Both the position numbers and the translations under genes were made by a program. The notes under the pieces were generated by a model that saw only the letters and a list, made by a program, of their open reading frames with translations, ran no database searches and had not been told where the DNA came from. 14,130 nt of DNA from an uncultured Devosia sp. (GTDB taxonomy: Bacteria > Pseudomonadota > Alphaproteobacteria > Rhizobiales > Devosiaceae): assembly GCA_946480655.1 (NCBI GenBank), contig CAMLKN010000033.1:1-14130 (forward strand), given 5' to 3'. How positions within the stretch are numbered: position 1 is the stretch's first letter; each line of letters starts with the position of its first letter. Positions 1 to 6,786 of this stretch are shown piece after piece.

Positions 1-389
1 ATGGTCCCTCGGCCGGTATCGGCCTCGCCACCGCCATCGTTTCGGTGATGACCGGCATTCCGGTGCGCAACGATGTCGCCATGACAGGCGAGATCACTCT
101 GCGGGGCAGGGTGCTGCCCATCGGTGGCCTCAAGGAAAAGCTCCTCGCGGCCCTGCGCGGCGGCATCAAGACGGTGCTCATCCCCGAGGAGAACGTCCGC
201 GATCTCCAGGAGATTCCGGACATCGTCAAGCAGGGCATGGAAATCGTTCCGGTCTCGCGCATGGACCAGGTCATCGAGCGCGCCCTTGTGCGCAAGCCCG
301 AGCCCATCGAATGGAATTTCGATGAAGCTCCGGCCGTGACGGCCAGCGTTGATCCGGTCGACGATGCCGGTGCCAGCGTCACGCACTAA
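1..389 (+). CDS. lon: ATP-dependent Lon protease, C-terminal fragment
   Basis: This is the last part of the Lon proteolytic domain; the gene begins before the window and the frame starts at base 3. Lon is a cytoplasmic ATP-dependent serine protease that degrades misfolded and short-lived regulatory proteins. The visible peptide opens with GPSAG, which contains the catalytic serine (codon 9-11). It continues through [11 protein letters not shown] and [12 protein letters not shown], whose second lysine (codon 138-140) is the catalytic-dyad lysine, 43 residues after the serine exactly as in E. coli (S679/K722). The [10 protein letters not shown] segment is also typical of the family. After the conserved core there is a short acidic, alanine-rich tail that ends at a TAA, followed at once by a strong terminator, so lon ends its transcription unit here. 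The assignment is secure; only the 5' part is missing. Confidence 0.97.
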   Translation, partial: GPSAGIGLATAIVSVMTGIPVRNDVAMTGEITLRGRVLPIGGLKEKLLAALRGGIKTVLIPEENVRDLQEIPDIVKQGMEIVPVSRMDQVIERALVRKPEPIEWNFDEAPAVTASVDPVDDAGASVTH

Positions 390-407
390 TCGACGTACAC
401 GTCAAAC

Positions 408-436
408 AAAATGGCGGCCCAAGGGCCGCCATTTTT
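408..436. terminator. Strong bidirectional intrinsic terminator between lon and the minus-strand operon
   Basis: A perfect inverted repeat (arms 408-420 and 423-435) is made of a GC-rich core, ATGGCGGCCC, paired with its complement around a very short loop. It is flanked by A residues on the left and T residues on the right. Read on the plus strand it ends in ATTTTT and terminates lon. Read on the minus strand it ends in ATTTTGTTTG and can terminate the SDR-FAD gene, whose stop codon is about 30 bases away. The two genes converge on this one element. Confidence 0.92.
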
Positions 437-465
437 CGTTTCTGCGACCGGTGCCGGTCGCCAAG

Positions 466-2499
466 CTATCGCTGCACCATGTCCTGCGACTGGCCGCTTG
501 CAACCGGCAGGTCGACGAGCCCCTTGCGGGGGATGAACTGGTGCTCGACCCCGACCCAGGAGGGGACATATTTGCCGCGGTGCAGCCAGAAGGACTCGCC
601 GCAGACCTCGCGGGCCATGTCGATCATGGCATGCATCTGCTCGGAATTGCGCGAGGTCATCTCCACCCAGACAAATCCTCGCCCCGTCGCCTTGTCACAG
701 GTGAACCGGACCCCGATGCCCTGTCCGGGATAGATGCGCAGGTCCGGGAGATTTCGGCGCAACCTCGAGAAGAACGCCGCCGCATAGACATCGGGCACGC
801 ACACTTCCATGTTGCGGATGCGGCGGCGACCGGTCCGGAACAGTTTGCCGATGACATGTTTTGCAGGCATGCCCGTCCAAGGGGCCAGCACCTCTTCAGA
901 AGACCCCACGATGCGCAGGCGCCCGCGCAGGCGCAGGCTCAGCAACAGCTTCTGGATAGGCGCAGGTGAACCGCGCAGTGGCGCAAAGGGCCCGCGATCC
1001 TTGGGGTGGCTGTCGCCCAGGGGATTGACGTTATAGACCATCAGCTCCCTGCTGCGCGGATACCAGTGCACAGTGGTGCTGAGATTAGCCCGGTAGCCCC
1101 CCGCCACATAGTCTTCGAGCTGGCTGTCCGGGTGCCACTCGATCACATTGGCCAGGCGCCGGTTGGCGCTGCACCGAAAGGTCACCTCGGTGACAACGAT
1201 TCCCGTTTCACCGCGCAACCGGTCCCACGCGCTGTCATCCCGGCGCGACAGGACTTCGTCCCCCTCCCGGTTCACATACCGGACAGCCGTGATCAGGTCG
1301 TAGAGCGAAATATGCTCGCTGCTGCTGCCATGGACCTCGGCGAAAAAGCACGCACCGGCCGAAATATCGACGAATTCGGGCAGGGTTGCGAGGCATTGCC
1401 CTCGCGGAACCAGATAGTCCAGCACGGTCCGCAGAGTTGTGCCGGCTCGCACAGTCAGCTCGTCGCCGGCCATCTCCACAATGCCGGCATAGGGCTCCAT
1501 CACCAGTTGGTCGGTGCCATGGGGATCGTTGAACCACAGGAAATACCCGCGTCCGATCGTGTGGAACGGCCGGCCTCCCCGCATTGTATCGCGGATGACC
1601 TCCAGTGTGCTGGCCCGGACGATCCTCTTCTGCGGCTCGAAGAAGTCGGCCAGTTGGCGCTCGGTCGATAACCCGGTCAGCCGGCGCACCTTCTCAGTGT
1701 CGACGGTCACGTCATGGCCCAGAAACCAGAGGGTCGAGGGAATGGCGCGCCCGAGCGCTCTGCCGAGCCAGTTCGGCGCCAAGAGGATGGGGCGCCCGGC
1801 CAGTCGGGCGGCATGGGCGAAATAGGCATCGGATGAGACGTCCAGATCGCCCAGGTTGACGACCTCGTTGCGGACCCCGTTCTCGATCAGCGCCAGCAAT
1901 TGCCGGCTCAGGTCCTCGACATGGACGAGATTGAACGTGCGGTTCTTGAGGCCCATCGGCGCCCAGCGCATGGCCTCGACTATGCCGCTCGACCACTGCA
2001 TATGCGGGCCCATGACCACCGTCGGCCGGACGATGAGGTAGTCGATGCCCTTTTCCTGGCAGACCGTGATGACGCGTTTCTCCTCCTCCATCTTGAGGCG
2101 GGTATAGGCGTCGAGGCCCGCTCGTTCGGGGAGGTCGAGGTCCTCGCTTTGCCGCGCGTGCTTGATCGGGTCGAGCGCGGCATAGACCACTTGCGAACTG
2201 AAATAGACGAACAGCCTGCACCGCCCGGGTTCAATCAGATCGAGTAGCGTGTCGGTTGCGGCTCGATTGGCCGGAATGAACGCCTGGCCGCGCGCCTTGG
2301 TGTTGAGCGCGGCATGGACCACGACCTCGCTCGTCTGCACGGCATCAGCCAGCGCCTCGGCATCTCCGAAGGTGACAGCGGCGGCGTCGGCATTCTGGGG
2401 CAGGGTGCGATAGACCGGGCGAACGCGGTGGCTGGCAGCGAAGGTTTCCAGCAGCTGTCTGCCGATACCGCCTCCCGCTCCCACCAGACAAATCTTCAC
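466..2499 (-). CDS. Fused extended-SDR reductase and VAO-type FAD-linked oxidase
   Basis: A 677-residue two-domain protein of unknown substrate. Residues 1-290 form a Rossmann NAD(P)-dependent epimerase/dehydratase-type domain, with the nucleotide-binding glycine motif GAGGGIG (7-13), SSQVVY (101-106) and the catalytic pair YTRLK (Y132, K136). Residues about 308-660 resemble a PCMH/VAO FAD domain with an aldonolactone- or alditol-oxidase-like tail: IGRGY (315-319), RAGTTL (351-356), a flavin-site-like VHGSS (389-393) and a C-terminal LHRGKY (639-644). I chose the GTG at 2499 because AAGGAAA (2505-2511) lies 5 bases upstream and the Rossmann strand VKICLVGAGG starts there. The in-frame ATG at 2595 would overlap the upstream gene and add 32 residues that do not look like a domain. 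The gene follows the glycosyltransferase after 67 bases, probably in one operon. A linked oxidation and reduction of one sugar or polyol, as with DprE1/DprE2, is possible but is inference. Confidence 0.82.
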   Translation of the reverse strand: MKICLVGAGGGIGRQLLETFAASHRVRPVYRTLPQNADAAAVTFGDAEALADAVQTSEVVVHAALNTKARGQAFIPANRAATDTLLDLIEPGRCRLFVYFSSQVVYAALDPIKHARQSEDLDLPERAGLDAYTRLKMEEEKRVITVCQEKGIDYLIVRPTVVMGPHMQWSSGIVEAMRWAPMGLKNRTFNLVHVEDLSRQLLALIENGVRNEVVNLGDLDVSSDAYFAHAARLAGRPILLAPNWLGRALGRAIPSTLWFLGHDVTVDTEKVRRLTGLSTERQLADFFEPQKRIVRASTLEVIRDTMRGGRPFHTIGRGYFLWFNDPHGTDQLVMEPYAGIVEMAGDELTVRAGTTLRTVLDYLVPRGQCLATLPEFVDISAGACFFAEVHGSSSEHISLYDLITAVRYVNREGDEVLSRRDDSAWDRLRGETGIVVTEVTFRCSANRRLANVIEWHPDSQLEDYVAGGYRANLSTTVHWYPRSRELMVYNVNPLGDSHPKDRGPFAPLRGSPAPIQKLLLSLRLRGRLRIVGSSEEVLAPWTGMPAKHVIGKLFRTGRRRIRNMEVCVPDVYAAAFFSRLRRNLPDLRIYPGQGIGVRFTCDKATGRGFVWVEMTSRNSEQMHAMIDMAREVCGESFWLHRGKYVPSWVGVEHQFIPRKGLVDLPVASGQSQDMVQR

Positions 2500-2566
2500 C
2501 GCGCTTTCCTTCTCTTGATCGGGCCACCCGATGACGGACAGGCCGACCGACTCAGCGACTCCTGGT

Positions 2567-3856
2567 TCACATCGTAACCGGATAGCGCCGTGCACCCGCC
2601 TTTGCCGCGTCGATGGTTGCTTCGATGAAGTTCACCGCCGTACCCAGCCCATCCTCAGCAGCCAGCGCATCGGCGACCCGGCGGGCGTTGGCCGCCATGG
2701 TCGGGTTGGTGGTCAGCTCATGCAGCGCACTGGCCAGGATTTCCGGCGTGATGGCGCGCAGCCGTACCGGGGCCGGGCCGCAGCCCAGGGCGCGCACGCG
2801 GCGGCCCCAATAGCGCTGGTCATAGGCCTGGGGCAGGGTGAAGGTGGGCTTGCCGGCCCGGAGGCCCGCGGCGGTCGTGCCGGCGCCGCCGTGGTGCACG
2901 ACCGCTGCCATCAGCGGGAAGAGCTTGTCGTGCGGGGCTTCGGATACCGCAAAGACCGTGTCGGGCAGGTCGTCGATATTGATCCCGCCCCAGCCGCGCG
3001 AAACCACGGCTCTGCCGCCCCATTGTTCGAGCGCCGACCGCAGGATCTGCGTATTGCGCTCTGCACCGAACGGCATCGAGCCGAAGCCGATATAGACCGG
3101 CGGCGGACCCGCATCGAGGAAGCGCTGCAGGTCTTCTGGAGGCGTCCAGCCACTGTTGTCGTCGAGGAACCAGAAGCCGGTGACCACCGCCGTTTGCGGC
3201 CAGTCCCGCGGCCGCGGGGAAACCAGGGACGAGAAATTGTAGAGCGTCGGCAGATTGTTGCCGTGGCTGTCCCGGAACAGGCCGCCCCGCTTGCGTGGCC
3301 CGAGGCCCATCAGCTCTTTGCGCACACGGTCGCGCGGCAGGTCATAGTATCCCTGCTGGATGTTCATCGCGATATAGCTGAGCTTGTTGAAAGTCGGCCC
3401 CAGATCAGGAAATTCGTAGGCGCAGATCGGAAATTCGCGCGTGGGATTGAGCGGCTGCATCGCCGTCATGATGACCGGAATATCCAGCGCCTCGGCGATG
3501 TCGATGCCGAAGCTGGTATTGATGTTGACCACGACCGCATCGGCGCCCTGCGCCATAACCCACGAATTCCGGGCGGCCTTCTCCACCAGTGCTTGGCCCT
3601 GGCGCAGCAATTGCGGGAAGTGATGCAGCTTCATCTGGCTAATGGCAGTGTCGAAGCGCGACTGCTGCAGCCAGTCCTGCATGTTGGTGCCCAGGTTGTG
3701 GAACTCGATCCCGTGGGAGTGCACCAGCTCCTCAAAATCGGCATTGGCGCCGAGCACGACGTTGTGGCCCTGATCCTTGAGGGCGATGGCGAGCGCGAGA
3801 TACGGCCGGACGTCTCCGGCGGTCCCTATAGTGGCGATCGCGACCCGTTTGCTCAT
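2567..3856 (-). CDS. GT1-family (GT-B fold) glycosyltransferase, sterol/macrolide UGT type
   Basis: A 429-residue glycosyltransferase of the UDP-glucuronosyl/erythromycin-type family, which transfers a nucleotide-activated sugar to a small or lipid acceptor in the cytoplasm or at the inner membrane. The N-terminal acceptor domain starts RVAIATIGTAGDVRPYLAL (4-22), the classical start of these enzymes. The C-terminal donor domain carries YIGFGSM (255-261) and HHGGAGTT (321-328), followed by the donor-sugar residues DQ at 346-347. The length is normal for the family. The ATG at 3856 is preceded by a modest GTAGG-type ribosome site. It is first in a two-gene minus-strand operon with the SDR-FAD protein, so the acceptor or the sugar is probably modified by that enzyme. 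There are no membrane segments or signal peptide. Donor and acceptor cannot be told from the sequence. Confidence 0.9.
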   Translation of the reverse strand: MSKRVAIATIGTAGDVRPYLALAIALKDQGHNVVLGANADFEELVHSHGIEFHNLGTNMQDWLQQSRFDTAISQMKLHHFPQLLRQGQALVEKAARNSWVMAQGADAVVVNINTSFGIDIAEALDIPVIMTAMQPLNPTREFPICAYEFPDLGPTFNKLSYIAMNIQQGYYDLPRDRVRKELMGLGPRKRGGLFRDSHGNNLPTLYNFSSLVSPRPRDWPQTAVVTGFWFLDDNSGWTPPEDLQRFLDAGPPPVYIGFGSMPFGAERNTQILRSALEQWGGRAVVSRGWGGINIDDLPDTVFAVSEAPHDKLFPLMAAVVHHGGAGTTAAGLRAGKPTFTLPQAYDQRYWGRRVRALGCGPAPVRLRAITPEILASALHELTTNPTMAANARRVADALAAEDGLGTAVNFIEATIDAAKAGARRYPVTM

Positions 3857-4278
3857 GCACCTACCCGACGCTTCTGCTTGGCGGCTTCTGCCGGCCCTCT
3901 ACATGTTGGGGCAGGACGGCATTTACAAGGCTGACCATAGAACATATTAAGTCATGAGCCGCGCGTCGACGTGGTATCAGAAGACATTTCACAAGGGCAA
4001 GAGACATGCCGTCTCCGTTCACTGTTGCATGGTTTGGAGCAATGCTCGCCGGCAATCGCGTGGCGGCCTTTGGTGCGGCAGCCGCAAGCGCCCGATAGCT
4101 CTTCCCATATGGCCAGCGACTGGCCGGGAAGAGCCGAACATGACTGTCTCCGGTCCGTCAGGGCCGCTTAACCCCTATACAACCACAATTCCGCGATAAT
4201 CGGCCTTCCATATGCCAGGTGTGGCGCTTGCCGGTGCGTCGCGATCAGTTTGAGGCCCCAGGGCCGTCCGAGGAATAA
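3857..4278. other. Divergent intergenic region (422 bp) without a convincing gene
   Basis: This stretch separates the minus-strand glycosyltransferase operon from alaC, so both promoters should lie here. Short open frames on either strand have no recognisable protein pattern or ribosome site. An AT-rich patch at 3940-3955 is the best place for the glycosyltransferase promoter, but I found no well-spaced -35/-10 pair. The TATACA and GATAAT elements at 4176-4181 and 4195-4200 could be -10 boxes for alaC, again without a good -35. Between 4001 and 4166 there are several short inverted repeats, including a strong hairpin listed separately. Confidence 0.6.
4098..4134. repeat. Long imperfect hairpin (14 paired bases with a 4-base bulge)
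   Basis: The outer arms GCTCTTCCC (4098-4106) and GGGAAGAGC (4126-4134) are perfectly complementary. Inside them GGCCA (4111-4115) pairs with TGGCC (4121-4125) around a 5-base loop. The only unpaired stem bases are ATAT (4107-4110), a one-sided bulge. No T-run follows on either strand, so this is not a standard terminator. A 6-bp hairpin with one G-U pair lies just downstream (4151-4166), and GAGAC/GTCTC pairs at 4001-4015. It could be part of an untranslated leader of alaC, a small RNA, or a protein-binding palindrome; I cannot match it to a named RNA family. Confidence 0.6.
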
Positions 4279-5502
4279 ATGAGCGAAGTCTTCCATCGCA
4301 TCCGCCGTCTTCCGCCTTACGTGTTTGCCCATATCGATCCGATCAAGGCCAAGGCGCGCGCCGAGGGCGTGGACATTATCGATCTGGGCATGGGCAACCC
4401 CGATATGCCGACGCCCGAGCACATCGTGGCCAAGCTCCAGGAAACCGTGAAGGACGGGCGCACCCACCGCTACTCGACATCGAGGGGCATTCCGGGTCTG
4501 CGCAAAGCCCAGGCCAGCTACTACGGCCGCCGTTTCGGTGTGAAGCTCAATCCCGATACACAGGTCGTGGCGACGCTGGGCTCCAAGGAAGGCTTTGCCA
4601 ACATGGCCTCGGCCATCACCGCCCCGGGCGATGTGGTGCTGGTGCCCAACCCGACCTATCCCATCCATTCCTTCGGCTTCATCATGTCGGGTGGCGTCGT
4701 CCGCTCCATGCCGGCCGATCCGAATGAAGACTTCATGCGCTCGCTCGACCGCGCCGTGCGCCACTCGATTCCCAAGCCGATCGCCCTTGTCCTGAATTAT
4801 CCGGCCAACCCGACGGCCTACACTGCCGACCTCGACTTTTATGCCGAGGTGGTCAAGTACTGTAAGGCCCACGACATCTTCATTCTCTCCGATCTTGCCT
4901 ATTCCGAGATCTATTTCGATGAAGACCAGCCGCCGCCGTCCGTGCTGCAGATTCCGGGTGCCATCGACATCACCGTCGAGTTCACCTCCATGTCAAAAAC
5001 CTATTCCATGCCCGGCTGGCGCGTGGGATTTGCCGTGGGCAATGAACGCCTGATTGCCGCCCTGGCGCGCGTGAAGTCCTACCTCGATTACGGCGCCTTC
5101 ACCCCCATCCAGGTAGCCGCCGTAGCGGCCCTCAACGGATCGGACGACGTGATCGAGGAAGTGCGCAAGGTCTACAAGCACCGCCGTGACGTCATGGTGG
5201 AAAGCTTCGGCCGCGCCGGCTGGAACATCCCGGTGCCGAAGGCGACCATGTTTGCCTGGGCGCCGATCCCGGACCAGTTCGCGGAGATGGGTTCGCTCGA
5301 ATTCGCCAAGCTCCTCGTGCAGGAGACCGGGGTGGCAGTCGCCCCAGGCGTCGGCTTCGGCGAATACGGCGACCAGTACATCCGCCTCGCCTTCGTCGAA
5401 AACGAGCATCGCATCCGCCAGGCCGCCCGCAACATCAAGCGGTTCCTGGCCGGCAAGACAGGGCAGGGCAATGTCGTGCCGCTGACCACCGCCGCCAAGT
5501 AA
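4279..5502 (+). CDS. alaC: AlaC-type PLP-dependent aminotransferase (glutamate-pyruvate type)
   Basis: A 407-residue class I/II aminotransferase, cytoplasmic and PLP-dependent. The sequence follows E. coli AlaC along its length: RLPPYVF (10-16), YSTSRGIPGLR (65-75), GSKEG (101-105), VPNPTYPIHSFG (122-133), NYPANPT (173-179), SDLAYSEI (204-211), the PLP lysine K240 in SMSKTYSMPGWR, YGAFTPIQ (271-278) and the substrate-carboxylate arginine R369 in YIRLAF. Relatives are often annotated as LL-diaminopimelate aminotransferase, but the E. coli homologue makes alanine from pyruvate and glutamate, so the specificity here is inferred. The ATG at 4279 has AGGA (4271-4274) 4 bases upstream. In many Hyphomicrobiales this gene sits directly before hom; here it is followed by a hairpin and an insert of unrelated genes. 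Confidence 0.93.
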   Translation: MSEVFHRIRRLPPYVFAHIDPIKAKARAEGVDIIDLGMGNPDMPTPEHIVAKLQETVKDGRTHRYSTSRGIPGLRKAQASYYGRRFGVKLNPDTQVVATLGSKEGFANMASAITAPGDVVLVPNPTYPIHSFGFIMSGGVVRSMPADPNEDFMRSLDRAVRHSIPKPIALVLNYPANPTAYTADLDFYAEVVKYCKAHDIFILSDLAYSEIYFDEDQPPPSVLQIPGAIDITVEFTSMSKTYSMPGWRVGFAVGNERLIAALARVKSYLDYGAFTPIQVAAVAALNGSDDVIEEVRKVYKHRRDVMVESFGRAGWNIPVPKATMFAWAPIPDQFAEMGSLEFAKLLVQETGVAVAPGVGFGEYGDQYIRLAFVENEHRIRQAARNIKRFLAGKTGQGNVVPLTTAAK

Positions 5503-5512
5503 TGCACGCTCC

Positions 5513-5540
5513 GGGAGGCGGGATTACCGCCTCCCTCCTT
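5513..5540 (+). terminator. Probable intrinsic terminator after alaC
   Basis: A perfect 9-bp GC-rich stem (GGGAGGCGG at 5513-5521, complement at 5527-5535) with a GATTA loop starts 10 bases after the alaC stop. The following tract, TCCTT, is pyrimidine-rich but not a clean T-run, so termination may be partial. The next gene starts 40 bases further on and could be reached by read-through. Confidence 0.6.
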
Positions 5541-5580
5541 GCAATGGGATAGTCGCGTGGATGCAGCTCTGAGCACCGCC

Positions 5581-6699
5581 ATGCAATGCGGCTATTTCGA
5601 CCGGGGTGTTTGCCGCTCCTGTACCCTCATGGGCACGCCCTATGACGCTCAGGTCGCCGGTAAGATGGCGCACGCGCGGGACCTGCTTGCGGCCTGGCCG
5701 GAGGCAGTATGGCTGCCGCCCTTGGTCAGCAGCCCCAGTGGCTTTCGCAACAAGGCCAAGATGGTCGTCGGCGGGACGACGGACAATCCGACCCTAGGCA
5801 TCCTTGACCTGTCCCAGCACGGCGTCGACCTCACCGGCTGTGGGATACTCTCTTCGGGGCTGCGCGGCGCTTTCGCGCCTATTTCGGCATTCATCACGCG
5901 CGCCCGTATCACCCCCTATGATATTCCCGCCCGGCGTGGCGAGCTCAAGCATGTGCTGCTGACTGAGTCGCCCGATGGCGAATTGATGCTGCGTTTCGTG
6001 CTGCGCTCAACCGAACCGCTCGGTCGCATCCGAAAGCACCTGCCCACCCTTCTGGCCGAACTGCCGCAGCTCAAGATCGTCACTGCCAATCTGCTGCCCG
6101 AGCACAAGGCCGTGCTCGAGGGCGAGGAGGAAATAGCTCTAACCGGCGGCGACACGCTCCCAATGCGCCTCGGCAGCCTTGTCCTGCATTTGCGCCCCGC
6201 CAGCTTCTTCCAGACCAATACCGATATCGCTATTGGTCTCTACGAGCAGGCCCGCCAGTGGGTCGACGAGGTCGGTGCGCAATCCGTGTGGGACCTCTAC
6301 TGCGGTGTCGGCGGTTTCGCCCTGCATGCAGCGGCGCCGGGCCGGCGGGTGCACGGTATCGAGGTGAGCGCACCCGCCGTCGACTCCGCCAAGCTCAGTG
6401 CCGCCGAAGCGGGCCTCACGGACGTTACCTTTGCCGTGGGCGACGCGACGGCCCTCCAATCGAGCGAAATGCCCGACGCCATTATCGTCAACCCTCCGCG
6501 CCGCGGCCTTGGCGACAGGCTCTGCGCTACGCTGCAGGCTTCCAGCATTCCCACGATTGTCTATTCAAGCTGCAACGCCGTGACGCTGGCCCGCGATATT
6601 GCCGCCATGCCCGCCTACCGGCCCCGGCATATCCGCCTCTTCGACATGTTCCCACAGACCGACCACTACGAGACCATGGTACTGCTCACCCGCCACTGA
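5581..6699 (+). CDS. rlmC: 23S rRNA (uracil-C5)-methyltransferase, RlmC/RumB-like
   Basis: A 372-residue SAM-dependent m5U methyltransferase. It matches E. coli RlmC, which methylates U747 of 23S rRNA, better than RlmD or TrmA. It begins MQCGYFDRGVCRSC as RlmC does, lacks an N-terminal TRAM domain, and has FRNKAKMVV (55-63). The [4Fe-4S] cysteines are C3, C11, C14 and C87. The SAM site is WDLYCGVGGFALH (237-249), followed by NPPRRG (304-309), the nucleophile C331 in YSSCNA, and the base E364 in DHYET. I chose the ATG at 5581 because it gives the RlmC N-terminus. TTG 5539 and GTG 5557 are in frame upstream but would add residues RlmC lacks. The ribosome site is weak. RlmC is typical of gammaproteobacteria, so its place between alaC and an iron gene suggests horizontal gain. 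Function is well supported; the exact target base is inferred. Confidence 0.9.
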   Translation: MQCGYFDRGVCRSCTLMGTPYDAQVAGKMAHARDLLAAWPEAVWLPPLVSSPSGFRNKAKMVVGGTTDNPTLGILDLSQHGVDLTGCGILSSGLRGAFAPISAFITRARITPYDIPARRGELKHVLLTESPDGELMLRFVLRSTEPLGRIRKHLPTLLAELPQLKIVTANLLPEHKAVLEGEEEIALTGGDTLPMRLGSLVLHLRPASFFQTNTDIAIGLYEQARQWVDEVGAQSVWDLYCGVGGFALHAAAPGRRVHGIEVSAPAVDSAKLSAAEAGLTDVTFAVGDATALQSSEMPDAIIVNPPRRGLGDRLCATLQASSIPTIVYSSCNAVTLARDIAAMPAYRPRHIRLFDMFPQTDHYETMVLLTRH

Positions 6700-6728
6700 A
6701 GGCAGGGTCCGGAGTCATCACTTTATAC

Positions 6729-6757
6729 ATGACATTTATTATCACCTTTTGTATGGA
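6729..6757 (+). promoter_or_regulatory. Candidate sigma-70-type promoter of the iron-binding protein gene
   Basis: ATGACA (6729-6734) resembles the -35 consensus at five of six positions, and after 17 bases TATGGA (6752-6757) serves as a weak -10. The start would fall near 6763, leaving about 25 bases of leader with AAAGGA (6774-6779) 7 bases before the ATG at 6787. The -35 element lies inside the TGA-N9-TCA operator, as expected for a repressed iron-uptake gene. The weak -10 keeps confidence moderate. Confidence 0.4.
6730..6744. promoter_or_regulatory. Probable iron-responsive operator (RirA-type, TGA-N9-TCA)
   Basis: The 15-base sequence has TGA at 6730-6732 and TCA at 6742-6744, separated by exactly nine A/T-rich bases, with the right half ATTATCA. 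This is the IRO pattern described for RirA, the Rrf2-family iron regulator of many Hyphomicrobiales, which represses iron-uptake genes when iron is sufficient. It lies 42 bases upstream of a siderophore-binding-protein start codon and over the candidate -35. The short consensus occurs by chance, so the evidence is position and target gene together. Confidence 0.6.
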
Positions 6758-6786
6758 GAGGTCATCTCCACGCAAAGGATGATCCT

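Noticed and set aside
2500..2595. Upstream ATG start for the SDR-FAD protein
   Set aside because: It overlaps the end of the glycosyltransferase, precedes the Rossmann fold by 32 residues without domain character, and lacks the ribosome site seen before the GTG at 2499.
2531..3934. 467-residue plus-strand open frame opposite the glycosyltransferase
   Set aside because: It lies antisense to a gene with clear GT1 motifs, and its translation is arginine- and histidine-rich without any family pattern; it is a G+C-rich shadow frame.
3861..4055. 64-residue minus-strand open frame in the divergent intergenic region
   Set aside because: No ribosome site or recognisable protein pattern, and it spans the region where the glycosyltransferase promoter should lie.
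4001..4166. 6S RNA or a named riboswitch upstream of alaC
   Set aside because: Several hairpins are present, but I could not match the long bulged-duplex form of 6S RNA or the conserved core of any riboswitch, so only the hairpin itself is reported.
5539..5580. TTG and GTG starts upstream of the RlmC ATG
   Set aside because: The first overlaps the terminator hairpin tail, and both add residues absent from RlmC, whose family start MQC matches the ATG at 5581.
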